Positions 1 through 6,875 of a DNA stretch of 9,938 bases are shown piece by piece. Source of the stretch: Syntrophaceae bacterium UBA5761 (GTDB lineage: Bacteria; Desulfobacterota; Syntrophia; Syntrophales; UBA4778); contig DIEZ01000027.1 of assembly GCA_002418885.1 (NCBI GenBank), positions 11,320-21,257 on the forward strand, read 5' to 3'. Every line of letters starts with the position of its first letter. Positions within the stretch are counted from its first letter, which is position 1. The translations under genes were made by a program, and so were the position numbers. The notes beneath the pieces were generated by a model. The model was given only the letters and a program-made list of their open reading frames with translations, was not told the origin of the DNA and searched no databases.

Positions 1-17
1 TGATGGTGGAGAAAATC

Positions 18-1532
18 ATGAGAACGGGCGTGCTCATCGTCGTCATAAGCCTGGCCGTTGCCTGTTTGGCGGGTAAAGAGCCGGTGACGGACCGTGTGCG
101 CGAGCCCGTCGTATCGGACAAGTTCTATCCTGCATCGCCGGGTTGTCTAAGGGCGTCGATCGAACGCTTCATGCAGGAGGCCGTCCCGGTTCAGGTGAAG
201 GAACCCGTGGCGGTCATCGTCCCCCATGCCGGGTACATCTTTTCCGGGCAGGTCTGCGCGGACGGTTACCGGCAGGTGAGCGGAAGGCGATATGAGACGG
301 TCGTGATTCTTGGCGCCAACCACTCGGACCGCAGGTTCGAAAAAATTTCCGTCTATTCCGGCAGTGCCTTTCGCACACCCCTGGGCGTCGCCGAGGTTGA
401 CAGGGCGATGGCCGCGAGGATTGTCGAGGCCGACCGCGACTGTGTGTTCGACGACTCGGTACACGAGCGCGAGCATTCGGTGGAGGTTCAGGTCCCGTTC
501 ATCCAGGTTCTCCTCCCGGGCGCGAAGGTCCTGCCGGTCGTGGTGGGTTCTACCGACGTAGGCCTCTGCCGGCGCTTCGGCGAAGTGTTGGCGGGGGTCG
601 TCAAAGGGAGCAGAACCCTGATCGTGGCGAGTTCGGACCTCTCGCATTACCCGGAAGCAAAGGACGCCGTAAGGGTTGACGCCGAAACGCTGGCTGCCGT
701 CGTGGGGCTGGATGCGGGGGCCCTCCATGAGGAGGTCGGGACGCTGATGAAAAGCGGCGTCGAGAACCTCGTCACCTGCGCCTGTGGAGAAGGGCCGATC
801 ATGGCAGCCATGGAAGCGGCAAAGGCCCTTGGCGCGAGGGGCGGGGCGGTCGTCAGTTACCACCATTCCGGAGACATCCCCATCGGGGAGTCTAAGGGCG
901 TTGTCGGCTATGCCGCCGTGGCGCTGGGAGAGAAGAGGGCCTTGAAGGCTCGGGAAAAGACTCCTGATGCCTCGGCGCCGCTTTTTCTTTCTCCGTCCGA
1001 CAAGAAAACGCTCCTCGCCTTCGCAAGAAAGTCCATCGTCCGGTTTATGGAGACGCGCACCCTCCCCCTGGCGAGGGGCTTCGACCCCCGACTCTCGACG
1101 CCGCGGGGGGTCTTCGTCACTCTTCTGAAGCGAGGGGAGCTTCGGGGTTGTATCGGGCATGTCCCCCCGGACACCCCTTTAGTCAACCTCGTGGGCGCCA
1201 TGGCGGTGAAGGCGGCTTTCGGTGACCCCCGTTTCGAGCCCTTGGGGGATAATGAGCTCGGCGCAGTGGAGATAGAAGTCTCCGTACTCACTACTCCCAA
1301 GGAGGTCGGCGGGGTGGGCGACGTGGTGATTGGCAGGGACGGTGTCATACTCCATAAGGACGGGCGGGCGGCCCTCTTCCTTCCCCAGGTGGCGCCGCAG
1401 CAGGGCTGGGGGCGCGAAGAGACGCTGGAACACCTCTGTCTCAAGGCGGGGCTGGAAAGGTGGTGCTGGAAAGAGAATGCGAAGATCTCTACGTTCCAAG
1501 CGGTGGTGTTCGGCGAGAAGGATTTCCGCTGA
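18..1532 (+). CDS. Exported Memo-AMMECR1 fusion (AmmeMemoRadiSam system proteins B and A in one chain)
   Basis: This 504-residue protein joins two families that are usually separate. Residues ~31-305 form a Memo (MEMO1-like) domain: PHAGY at H70, GANHS at H102, EHSVEVQVPF at H153, SSDLSHY with D207 and H210, and ACGEGP at C256. H70, H102, D207, H210 and C256 match the positions described as the metal site of human MEMO1, so a metal site looks intact. Residues ~328-500 form an AMMECR1 domain with its hallmark LRGCIG at 375-380. The first ~20 residues are hydrophobic and end in LAVAC, a passable lipobox with C16, so the protein is probably exported and may be lipid-anchored. An ATG at 3 is also in frame, but the ATG at 18 has GGTGGAG six bases upstream and gives a clean signal sequence. 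The biochemical role of the family is unknown; work with radical-SAM partners is inferred from its usual gene neighbourhoods. Confidence 0.92.
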   Translation: MRTGVLIVVISLAVACLAGKEPVTDRVREPVVSDKFYPASPGCLRASIERFMQEAVPVQVKEPVAVIVPHAGYIFSGQVCADGYRQVSGRRYETVVILGANHSDRRFEKISVYSGSAFRTPLGVAEVDRAMAARIVEADRDCVFDDSVHEREHSVEVQVPFIQVLLPGAKVLPVVVGSTDVGLCRRFGEVLAGVVKGSRTLIVASSDLSHYPEAKDAVRVDAETLAAVVGLDAGALHEEVGTLMKSGVENLVTCACGEGPIMAAMEAAKALGARGGAVVSYHHSGDIPIGESKGVVGYAAVALGEKRALKAREKTPDASAPLFLSPSDKKTLLAFARKSIVRFMETRTLPLARGFDPRLSTPRGVFVTLLKRGELRGCIGHVPPDTPLVNLVGAMAVKAAFGDPRFEPLGDNELGAVEIEVSVLTTPKEVGGVGDVVIGRDGVILHKDGRAALFLPQVAPQQGWGREETLEHLCLKAGLERWCWKENAKISTFQAVVFGEKDFR

Positions 1533-1554
1533 ATTTTGAAATTTGAGCTTTTAT

Positions 1555-3729
1555 ATGCGCTACGGCATGCCCGTCATCCTGTTCGTCATCGGCCTCCTCT
1601 CGATCCTGGGGCAGGTGGTACTCCTGCGGGAGCTGAACGTCGCCTTTTACGGCGTCGAGTTGGTCTACCTACTGGCCCTCGGCGTCTGGCTTTTTATGTC
1701 GGCCCTGGGTGCGCTCGCGGCGCACCGGAGACTCAGGCCGTCTCCTAACGGGCTCACCGTCCTTTTTCTTCTCTTCGGGGTTTCCGTTGTCCTGAGTGTC
1801 GTCTTCATCCGCGCAAGCCGCGTGATTTTTGCGGCCGTACCGGGCGCCTACCTGTCTTTTCCGGAGCAGCTGCTGGCGATGGCCCTCTCCCTCCTTCCCG
1901 TCGGGGTGCTCTCCGGTTTACTCTTTCAGTGGGCTGCGAAGATGTACATACGCCGTCATAAGACCCTCATCGCGGCATACGGTATAGAGAGCATGGGCGG
2001 CCTGGCGGGCGGCCTCCTCGCCACGGCCTGCCTCAAGTGGGGCATTCAGAATTTCAGTGTGTCCGTCCTCTGCGGCGCAGCCGCCGTTGTTGTCGCCGCT
2101 ATCTATTTTTCCGGTAGGCGGTCGCTGCTTTTCAGCGTCCCCGCGCTCGGTCTTGCGGGGTTCATGCTGTCCTTACTCTGGCCGCCTCTTTCACCGGACC
2201 TCTTGATGACGGCCTGGAATCACACGGGGTTGGTGGAAAGTCGGGATTCTCCTTACGGGCGTGTGACCGTCACGAAGCTCGACGGCCAGGTGTCCGTTTT
2301 CGAGAACGACGCCATCGCCTTCGAGACCCAGGGGACGGAGGCGGAAGCCTTCGCTAATCTCACGGCGCTCCAGCATCCGGGCCCGGAGTCCGTTCTGATC
2401 CTATGCGGGGGTGTCGAGGGGACGGTAAAAGAGATTCTCAAACATTCCCCGAAACGGGTAGACTACGTCGAACTCAACCCCGTGTTGGTAGAAGCGGTCC
2501 TGCCGCACATTCCCGCTGACATCCGCCGATCGTTCGAACAACCGGGCGTGCGGTTGATCGTGGACGACCCGCGGAAGTTTCTCCTAGGAAGCGGCCGGTA
2601 CGACCTCATCCTGATCGGTATGCCGGAACCTTCTTCAGGCCAGTCCAACAGGTTTTTCACGAAAGAGTTCTTTTCACTTTGCGCGGAACGGCTGAACCCC
2701 TTGGGGGTCGTCGGCCTAAGGTTGCGCTCCGCCGAAAATTTTTGGACGCCCCAGTTGCGGCGCCGAACGGCGAGCATCTATCACGCCCTGGCTTCGGTTT
2801 TTCCGTCGGTTCTCGTTCTCCCCGGGGCGACCGACGTCATCACGGCGTCGAAGTCTCCGCTTCCCGTCGGCCCGGATGTTGTGGTCGAAAGGTTGGAGCA
2901 ACGGAAGGTAGAGGCCAGGCTCGTGTCTGCGCCTTATATCCGTTATCTCTTCGCGAACGACCGGTTTGCCGAGGTCAACAGTACCCTTAGGGCGTCCTCG
3001 GTACAGCCGAACACGGACACAAGGCCGGTGGGCTATCAGTACGCGCTGATGACCTGGCTCGCGAAATTCTTTCCTCAGCTGGCCCTGCCGGACCCTGTAG
3101 AGTACGTGGAATTTTACGTCGCGGCGGGGAGGGGGTACTGGGCGGCAGGCGCTGTCGTCCTTGTCCTCTTTCTCCTGGCTCGGCTACGCCCGTCGTGGCG
3201 GAACGCCATGCTCGTTTTAATGGCGGGGTTTCTGGGGATGGTGCTTGAGACCGTTCTGATCCTCCACTACCAGGTCAAGTCCGGTGTCCTCTATCAGGAT
3301 ATCGGCATTCTGCTCACTATGTTCATGGCCGGCCTCGCCCTGGGTTCTGCTCTTTTCGGCGGCAGGATGTTCCGGGAGGGCCGGCGCAGGAGAAGCACAA
3401 TGTGGATCGGCGCGGGCATGATGGCGCTCTTCGGCCTGTACTGCCTGCTCATCATTGTTCAGCTCGATGCCGGTAAACTGACCGGGTTGGCAACGACGGC
3501 AGGCCTCCTGGGAGGGCTGGGGGTCCTGGTTGCAGGTGTCTTCGGGTACGCGAGCTTGCATGACCGTCAGCAACAGGACAAGGTGGTCTCTCCACTCTAT
3601 GCGGCAGACCTGATCGGCGGCTGTCTGGGTTCGACCCTTGCGAGTCTCGTGATGATACCCTTACTCGGCCTCGACTTGACCTTGCAGGGGATGATGGCGC
3701 TTGCCCTGTTTTCCATCGTCCTCGTGTGA
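1555..3729 (+). CDS. Polytopic membrane protein with an internal spermidine-synthase-like domain
   Basis: About 724 residues. The first ~205 residues hold several hydrophobic helices. Residues ~220-430 are a spermidine synthase (aminopropyltransferase) Rossmann domain: LILCGGVEG at 281-289 replaces the usual GGGDG loop, YVELNP at 304-309 is the cofactor-binding strand, and PEPSSGQSNRFFTKEFF at 357-373 is the segment after the active-site strand. The last ~200 residues are again membrane helices, ending with YAADLIGG at 682-689. Such fused proteins are annotated as MFS-type/spermidine synthases, but their substrates are largely unknown. The usual catalytic aspartate after YDLILI is glycine (G355), so polyamine synthesis cannot be assumed. 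The gene starts 22 bases after the Memo-AMMECR1 gene, suggesting cotranscription. The start is uncertain: ATG 1555 has only a weak GAG seven bases upstream, TTG 1543 and ATG 1567 are alternatives, and none has a good ribosome binding site. Confidence 0.88.
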   Translation: MRYGMPVILFVIGLLSILGQVVLLRELNVAFYGVELVYLLALGVWLFMSALGALAAHRRLRPSPNGLTVLFLLFGVSVVLSVVFIRASRVIFAAVPGAYLSFPEQLLAMALSLLPVGVLSGLLFQWAAKMYIRRHKTLIAAYGIESMGGLAGGLLATACLKWGIQNFSVSVLCGAAAVVVAAIYFSGRRSLLFSVPALGLAGFMLSLLWPPLSPDLLMTAWNHTGLVESRDSPYGRVTVTKLDGQVSVFENDAIAFETQGTEAEAFANLTALQHPGPESVLILCGGVEGTVKEILKHSPKRVDYVELNPVLVEAVLPHIPADIRRSFEQPGVRLIVDDPRKFLLGSGRYDLILIGMPEPSSGQSNRFFTKEFFSLCAERLNPLGVVGLRLRSAENFWTPQLRRRTASIYHALASVFPSVLVLPGATDVITASKSPLPVGPDVVVERLEQRKVEARLVSAPYIRYLFANDRFAEVNSTLRASSVQPNTDTRPVGYQYALMTWLAKFFPQLALPDPVEYVEFYVAAGRGYWAAGAVVLVLFLLARLRPSWRNAMLVLMAGFLGMVLETVLILHYQVKSGVLYQDIGILLTMFMAGLALGSALFGGRMFREGRRRRSTMWIGAGMMALFGLYCLLIIVQLDAGKLTGLATTAGLLGGLGVLVAGVFGYASLHDRQQQDKVVSPLYAADLIGGCLGSTLASLVMIPLLGLDLTLQGMMALALFSIVLV

Positions 3730-3839
3730 GGAAGGCGCAGGGGGCGCTGAGATCTGTAGAAACGGGAACCGGCGGATTGCTTTCGGGAATAAAATCCTTT
3801 TGCCTTTTCTCCTGTCCATATGCAATAAGAGGCCAAAAA

Positions 3840-3862
3840 TCCTAACATTGTTAGGAAGGAGG
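3840..3862 (+). promoter_or_regulatory. Palindrome joined to the SYLF gene ribosome binding site, with a weak upstream promoter
   Basis: TCCTAAC-ATT-GTTAGGA at 3840-3856 is a perfect 7-bp inverted repeat. It runs directly into the strong ribosome binding site AAGGAGG at 3856-3862, seven bases before the ATG at 3870. It could be an operator or an mRNA hairpin beside the ribosome site. The best promoter candidate upstream is TTGCCT (3800-3805) and AATAAG (3824-3829) with an 18-base spacer, four of six matches in each box, which would start transcription near 3836. The palindrome and ribosome site are seen directly; the regulatory role is inferred. Confidence 0.45.
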
Positions 3863-3869
3863 AAAGCAA

Positions 3870-4583
3870 ATGGAAGAAAAGGTGTCGAAAAGGCTGATGA
3901 CCAGGGCCCTTTCCCTGGTGGTTGTGCTTTTTTTTGGGCTGTCTCTTTGGACACCCTCGGTCCTCGCCGGCGATAAGACTGAAGCGAACCAGTTGGTGGA
4001 AAAAGCAAAAATGACCTTTGAAAACTTCGTGAAGGACAAGAACATGAGGGTAATGGTTGACCTGTTGAAAGATGCCAAAGGGGTGTTCATCGCGCCCCAG
4101 GTCCTCCGCGGCGCCTTCGTCGTCGGGGCGTCGGGTGGAAGCGGCGTCTTTATCGCAAGGGACAAGGACAACAGGTGGTCCGGTCCTGCCTTTTACACGT
4201 TGGGTAGCGTGAGCGTTGGATTCCAGGTCGGTGGTGACGCCTCAGAGGTCATCCTTGTTGCTATGACGGAAAGGGGAGTCAAGGCCTTCCATTCGACGAA
4301 TTTCAAGCTCGGGGCGGACGCCGGCGTAGCTGTGGGTCCTGCAGGGGCGGGTATCGCCGCTCAGACGGCGAACCTGAGTGCCGACATCGTGAGCTTTTCC
4401 CGTGCGAAAGGGCTTTACATAGGCCTCTCGCTTGACGGCGCGGTCGTAGCTGCGAGGGACGACCTCAACAGGGCGTTTTACGGCAAAAAGACAAAACCGC
4501 CTGATATACTGGGCAAGTCCGGGTTCAGCAACCCAAAGGCGTCGGGGTTGCTCCAGGAAGTTGCCCGGGCGGCAAAAAAGTAG
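3870..4583 (+). CDS. Exported SYLF/Ysc84 lipid-binding protein
   Basis: This 237-residue protein has a signal peptide: basic N-terminus, hydrophobic stretch at ~13-28, and a likely cut after VLA at 31-33. The rest is a SYLF (Ysc84) domain: a helical start (EANQLVEKAKMTFENF), then DAKGVFIAPQVLRGAFVVGASGGSGVFIARD, the FYTLGSVSVGFQVGGDASEVI stretch, and a glycine/alanine-rich run (GVAVGPAGAGIAAQTANLSADIVSFSRAKGLYIGLSLDGAVV) ending near YGKK. The domain binds phosphoinositide-type lipids in eukaryotes; in bacteria such proteins are exported and poorly characterised. The start is secure because AAGGAGG lies seven bases before the ATG. The next gene begins 19 bases after the stop, so the two are probably cotranscribed. 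Length and domain coverage look complete. Confidence 0.92.
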   Translation: MEEKVSKRLMTRALSLVVVLFFGLSLWTPSVLAGDKTEANQLVEKAKMTFENFVKDKNMRVMVDLLKDAKGVFIAPQVLRGAFVVGASGGSGVFIARDKDNRWSGPAFYTLGSVSVGFQVGGDASEVILVAMTERGVKAFHSTNFKLGADAGVAVGPAGAGIAAQTANLSADIVSFSRAKGLYIGLSLDGAVVAARDDLNRAFYGKKTKPPDILGKSGFSNPKASGLLQEVARAAKK

Positions 4584-4602
4584 ACAAAAGGAAAGGTTTT
4601 TT

Positions 4603-5640
4603 ATGAAAACTCGCGTTACGGAGCTTTTCGGGATTGAGTATCCCATCCTCCTGTCGGGGATGAGTTGGATCAGTGTGCCGAAGATGGTGGCGGCGGTGTC
4701 GAACGCAGGGGGTTTAGGCCTCCTTGCTACCGGACCGCTGAGTTCGGAGGAGACCCGCAAGGCCGTCCGGGAAATCAGGGAGTCGACCGACAAACCGTTT
4801 GGGGCCAACCTGGCGTTGATGTTTCCCGGAGCCGCCGAGAATGCGAAGGTTCTTCTGGAGGAAAAGGTGCCGGTCATCAACTTTTCCCTCGGCAAGGGCG
4901 ACTGGCTCGTCAAGCGGGCCCACGAATACGGCGGCAAGGTCGTGGCCACCGTCGTCGGGGCGCGCCATGCCCTGAGGGCGCAGGATTACGGATGCGACGC
5001 CGTGATTGCCACGAGCCATGAAGCGGCAGCCCACGGCGAAGCGCTCACCACCTTCATCCTGATACCGACCCTCTGCGACGTAGTGAAGATTCCGGTCATC
5101 GCGGCGGGCGGGATAGGCGACGGCAGAGGACTGGCAGCGGCGCTGGCCCTGGGCGCCGAGGGTGTTTCTATGGGCACCCGTTTCATGACAACGAAGGAAA
5201 GTCAGCTCCATAACGTCTACAAAAGGTTGTCCATAGAGAAGGACGCGACGGATACGCTGTTTTCCGACCGTTTTGACGGTTTGTTCTGCCGTGTGATGAA
5301 GACCGAAGCGGCCGAGAAGGCCATCAAGCGGGGGCTCGACCTGCCGGCGGCATTCTTCAACGCCAGAGAGATCACCCGCCAACTCAACGTCCCGTTCTTG
5401 AAGGTCTTCGCGGGGGTGGCGGCCTCTGGTTGGAAAACGGCGAGGCAGATGGCCTTCCTGGCGAATGCCTTCAAGGCAATCCGTGTGGCCACCGAGGAGG
5501 GAGACACGAAAGAAGGCGTCTTGCCCGTCGGTCAGGTCATGGGATTGATTCACGATGAACCGACGGTGGCGGAAGTCGTCGAACGCATCGTGGCGGAGGC
5601 GAAAGAAGTACAGCGTAAACTGGCCGAAAAGTTGGATTGA
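4603..5640 (+). CDS. FMN-dependent nitronate monooxygenase / FabK-type enoyl-ACP reductase family protein
   Basis: This 345-residue TIM-barrel flavoenzyme belongs to the 2-nitropropane dioxygenase/FabK superfamily. Seen in the sequence: the opening ELFGIEYPILLSGMSWIS (residues 7-24), SNAGGLGLL (33-41), KPFGANLAL (64-72), the segment HEAAAHGE with the likely catalytic H144, the phosphate-binding AAGGIGDGRG (167-176), GAEGVSMGTRFM (184-195), and the C-terminal GQVMGLIHDEPTVAEVV. Family members oxidise alkyl nitronates or reduce enoyl-ACP; the sequence alone does not separate these. The usual GGH motif reads AAH here. The ATG at 4603 is preferred over a longer in-frame start at 4561 because AGGAAAGG at 4589-4596 lies six bases upstream and the longer start would overlap the SYLF gene. 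Pairing with a lipid-binding protein makes a lipid or acyl substrate attractive, but this is inference. Confidence 0.88.
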   Translation: MKTRVTELFGIEYPILLSGMSWISVPKMVAAVSNAGGLGLLATGPLSSEETRKAVREIRESTDKPFGANLALMFPGAAENAKVLLEEKVPVINFSLGKGDWLVKRAHEYGGKVVATVVGARHALRAQDYGCDAVIATSHEAAAHGEALTTFILIPTLCDVVKIPVIAAGGIGDGRGLAAALALGAEGVSMGTRFMTTKESQLHNVYKRLSIEKDATDTLFSDRFDGLFCRVMKTEAAEKAIKRGLDLPAAFFNAREITRQLNVPFLKVFAGVAASGWKTARQMAFLANAFKAIRVATEEGDTKEGVLPVGQVMGLIHDEPTVAEVVERIVAEAKEVQRKLAEKLD

Positions 5641-5667
5641 ATTCTACGGCCGGAAAATGAGAATTCG

Positions 5668-5677
5668 GTCGGCCGAC
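5668..5677. repeat. 10-bp palindrome in the convergent gap
   Basis: GTCGGCCGAC is self-complementary. The core CGGCCG also occurs at 5647-5652, so the two copies could pair across an 18-base loop. The site lies between the ends of two convergent genes and may help end transcription, but no T-run follows on either strand. Confidence 0.3.
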
Positions 5678-5692
5678 GTTATCGGTTATAAG

Positions 5693-5716
5693 CCTTAAAC
5701 CGCACCGGCTTTAAGG
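5693..5716. terminator. Bulged hairpin between convergent genes
   Basis: CCTTAAACCG pairs with CGG-C-TTTAAGG, giving ten base pairs with one bulged C (5709) and the loop CAC. It lies between the nitronate monooxygenase-like gene (plus) and the alcohol dehydrogenase gene (minus) and contains the TAA stop of the latter at 5711-5713. There is no clear T-run on either side, so it is a weak or factor-assisted terminator at best. Confidence 0.4.
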
Positions 5717-6751
5717 TGACGGCTGCCGGATTCGGAGAACCTTTGCACCCCGGATTTTTCTTTCTTTAAGCTCCAAAAGTGCCCGGTTGGCCTCTTCCAG
5801 GGGGTATTCCTGGACCTCGGGCCTGACCGGGATCTCTGCGGCAAGGGCGAGGAACTCGCCGACGTCGCTCCTCGTCACGTTGGCAACGCTCTTGACCTCC
5901 TTTTCCATCCAGAGATGGGTGGAATAATCGAGCCGGAGCAGACAGTCCTTGTCGGCTTCCTCCTTGCGGATGGCGTTGATGACCAGTCTTCCGGCGGGTT
6001 TTAAGTTTTTCAAGGCTTCGACGACCGGTTTCCAGGCAGGGGTGGTGTCGATGATGCTGTCGAGCTTTTCCGGGGGTTCCGCATCCGTTTTGCCGGTCCA
6101 ATCCGCCCCGAGCTCCCTCGCGAATCGCCTTTCCTCAGAGCTCCGGGCGAAGACGAAGACGCGAGTGCGGGGATAAAGGTGCTTCGCCGTCATCATGACG
6201 AGGTGGCCCGAGGCCCCGAAACCCGTCAACCCCAAGCTCTGACCGTCCGCGACCCCCGTCAGCTTCAGGGAACGGTAACCGACCGCCCCGGCACACAGGA
6301 GAGGTGCCGCTTCGGCGTCGGTGAAAACGGACGGGATGGGGTGGGCGAAAGCCTCCCGGACGGTCATGTACTCGGCGTAACCGCCGTTCACGTCCCGGCC
6401 CGTCGCCCGAAAACCGGGGCAGAGGTTTTCCCTTCCCGACCTGCACCAGGGGCATTCTCCGCAGGCCGAATGAATCCAGGGGATCCCGACACGGTCCCCG
6501 ATACTGAAGCGGCCGGATTTCGGCCCCTTTGTCGCCACAGTGCCGACGACCTGGTGGCCCGGCACGACGGGCAGCCTCGGCGGTGCCGTTCTGCCTTCGA
6601 TTTCATCGAGCTCCGTGTGGCAGACCCCGCAGACGGTGACCCTTACCAAGATTTCTCCATCCACCGGTACCGGGTCGGGGATGTCCACCACCTCGAGCGG
6701 TTCCCGGTTCCCCGCGACGGACGATATTTTTTTCAAGAGCATCGCCTTCAT
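5711..6751 (-). CDS. Zinc-dependent alcohol dehydrogenase (MDR family)
   Basis: This 346-residue medium-chain dehydrogenase should oxidise alcohols or reduce aldehydes with NAD(P). The GroES-like half carries CGVCHTEL with the likely catalytic zinc ligand C44, and PGHQVVG with H66. The structural zinc loop CGECPWCRSGRENLC has all four cysteines. LLCAGAVGYRSL provides the third catalytic cysteine, and LGLTGFGASGHL is the Rossmann GxGxxG loop. The glutamate usual after GH is glutamine (Q67). Length is normal. The start at 6751 is chosen because MKAMLLKK is the typical family N-terminus and AGGG lies seven bases upstream; a longer in-frame TTG at 6817 would add 22 uncharacteristic residues. The gene has its own promoter near 6850 and converges on the preceding plus-strand operon. 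The substrate cannot be read from the sequence. Confidence 0.93.
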   Translation of the reverse strand: MKAMLLKKISSVAGNREPLEVVDIPDPVPVDGEILVRVTVCGVCHTELDEIEGRTAPPRLPVVPGHQVVGTVATKGPKSGRFSIGDRVGIPWIHSACGECPWCRSGRENLCPGFRATGRDVNGGYAEYMTVREAFAHPIPSVFTDAEAAPLLCAGAVGYRSLKLTGVADGQSLGLTGFGASGHLVMMTAKHLYPRTRVFVFARSSEERRFARELGADWTGKTDAEPPEKLDSIIDTTPAWKPVVEALKNLKPAGRLVINAIRKEEADKDCLLRLDYSTHLWMEKEVKSVANVTRSDVGEFLALAAEIPVRPEVQEYPLEEANRALLELKERKIRGAKVLRIRQPSP

Positions 6752-6767
6752 AGGCTTTCCCTGTTGT

Positions 6768-6812
6768 TCAGTAGGCCGGTTCGATTTGCGGCAATTCCCG
6801 GCGAAGTCGCAA
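6768..6812 (-). CDS. Possible 14-codon leader peptide upstream of the alcohol dehydrogenase
   Basis: A very good ribosome binding site, AGGAGG (plus coordinates 6818-6823), sits five bases before a TTG that opens a 14-codon frame, MRLRRELPQIEPAY, ending in TGA. The frame lies inside the predicted 5' leader of the alcohol dehydrogenase mRNA and stops 16 bases before its ATG at 6751. No other suitable start matches this ribosome site. It could be a regulatory leader peptide or a chance match; no homology supports it. Confidence 0.3.
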   Translation of the reverse strand: MRLRRELPQIEPAY

Positions 6813-6838
6813 TACAACCTCCTGACTCTCCTAACTCA

Positions 6839-6867
6839 CTTATATAACGGCCGATTCAATAGGGCAA
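6839..6867 (-). promoter_or_regulatory. Sigma-70-type promoter of the alcohol dehydrogenase gene
   Basis: On the minus strand TTGCCC (6867-6862) and TATAAG (6844-6839) are separated by exactly 17 bases, matching four and five of six consensus positions. Transcription would start near 6832, giving a leader of about 80 bases before the ATG at 6751. Confidence 0.6.
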
Positions 6868-6875
6868 CGTTGAAT
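6854..6875. repeat. Inverted repeat around the alcohol dehydrogenase -35 box
   Basis: ATTCAA (6854-6859) and TTGAAT (6870-6875) form a perfect 6-bp inverted repeat with a 10-base centre. The centre contains the -35 box of the minus-strand promoter, the layout expected of a repressor or activator site. The repeat is seen directly; the role is inferred. Confidence 0.4.

Noticed and set aside
147..1160. 337-codon open frame on the minus strand opposite the Memo-AMMECR1 gene
   Set aside because: High GC content opens long antisense frames. Its translation is rich in R, P, H and D with no recognisable domain, while the plus strand encodes two well-conserved families.
3730..3800. A terminator after the membrane protein gene
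   Set aside because: No stable stem followed by a T-run could be found between 3730 and 3800.
4714..5553. 279-codon open frame on the minus strand opposite the flavoenzyme gene
   Set aside because: Antisense shadow of a clear TIM-barrel enzyme; no motif or ribosome site supports it.
6179..6847. 222-codon open frame on the plus strand opposite the alcohol dehydrogenase gene
   Set aside because: The opposite strand has all zinc ligands and the Rossmann motif in order; this frame shows no known domain.
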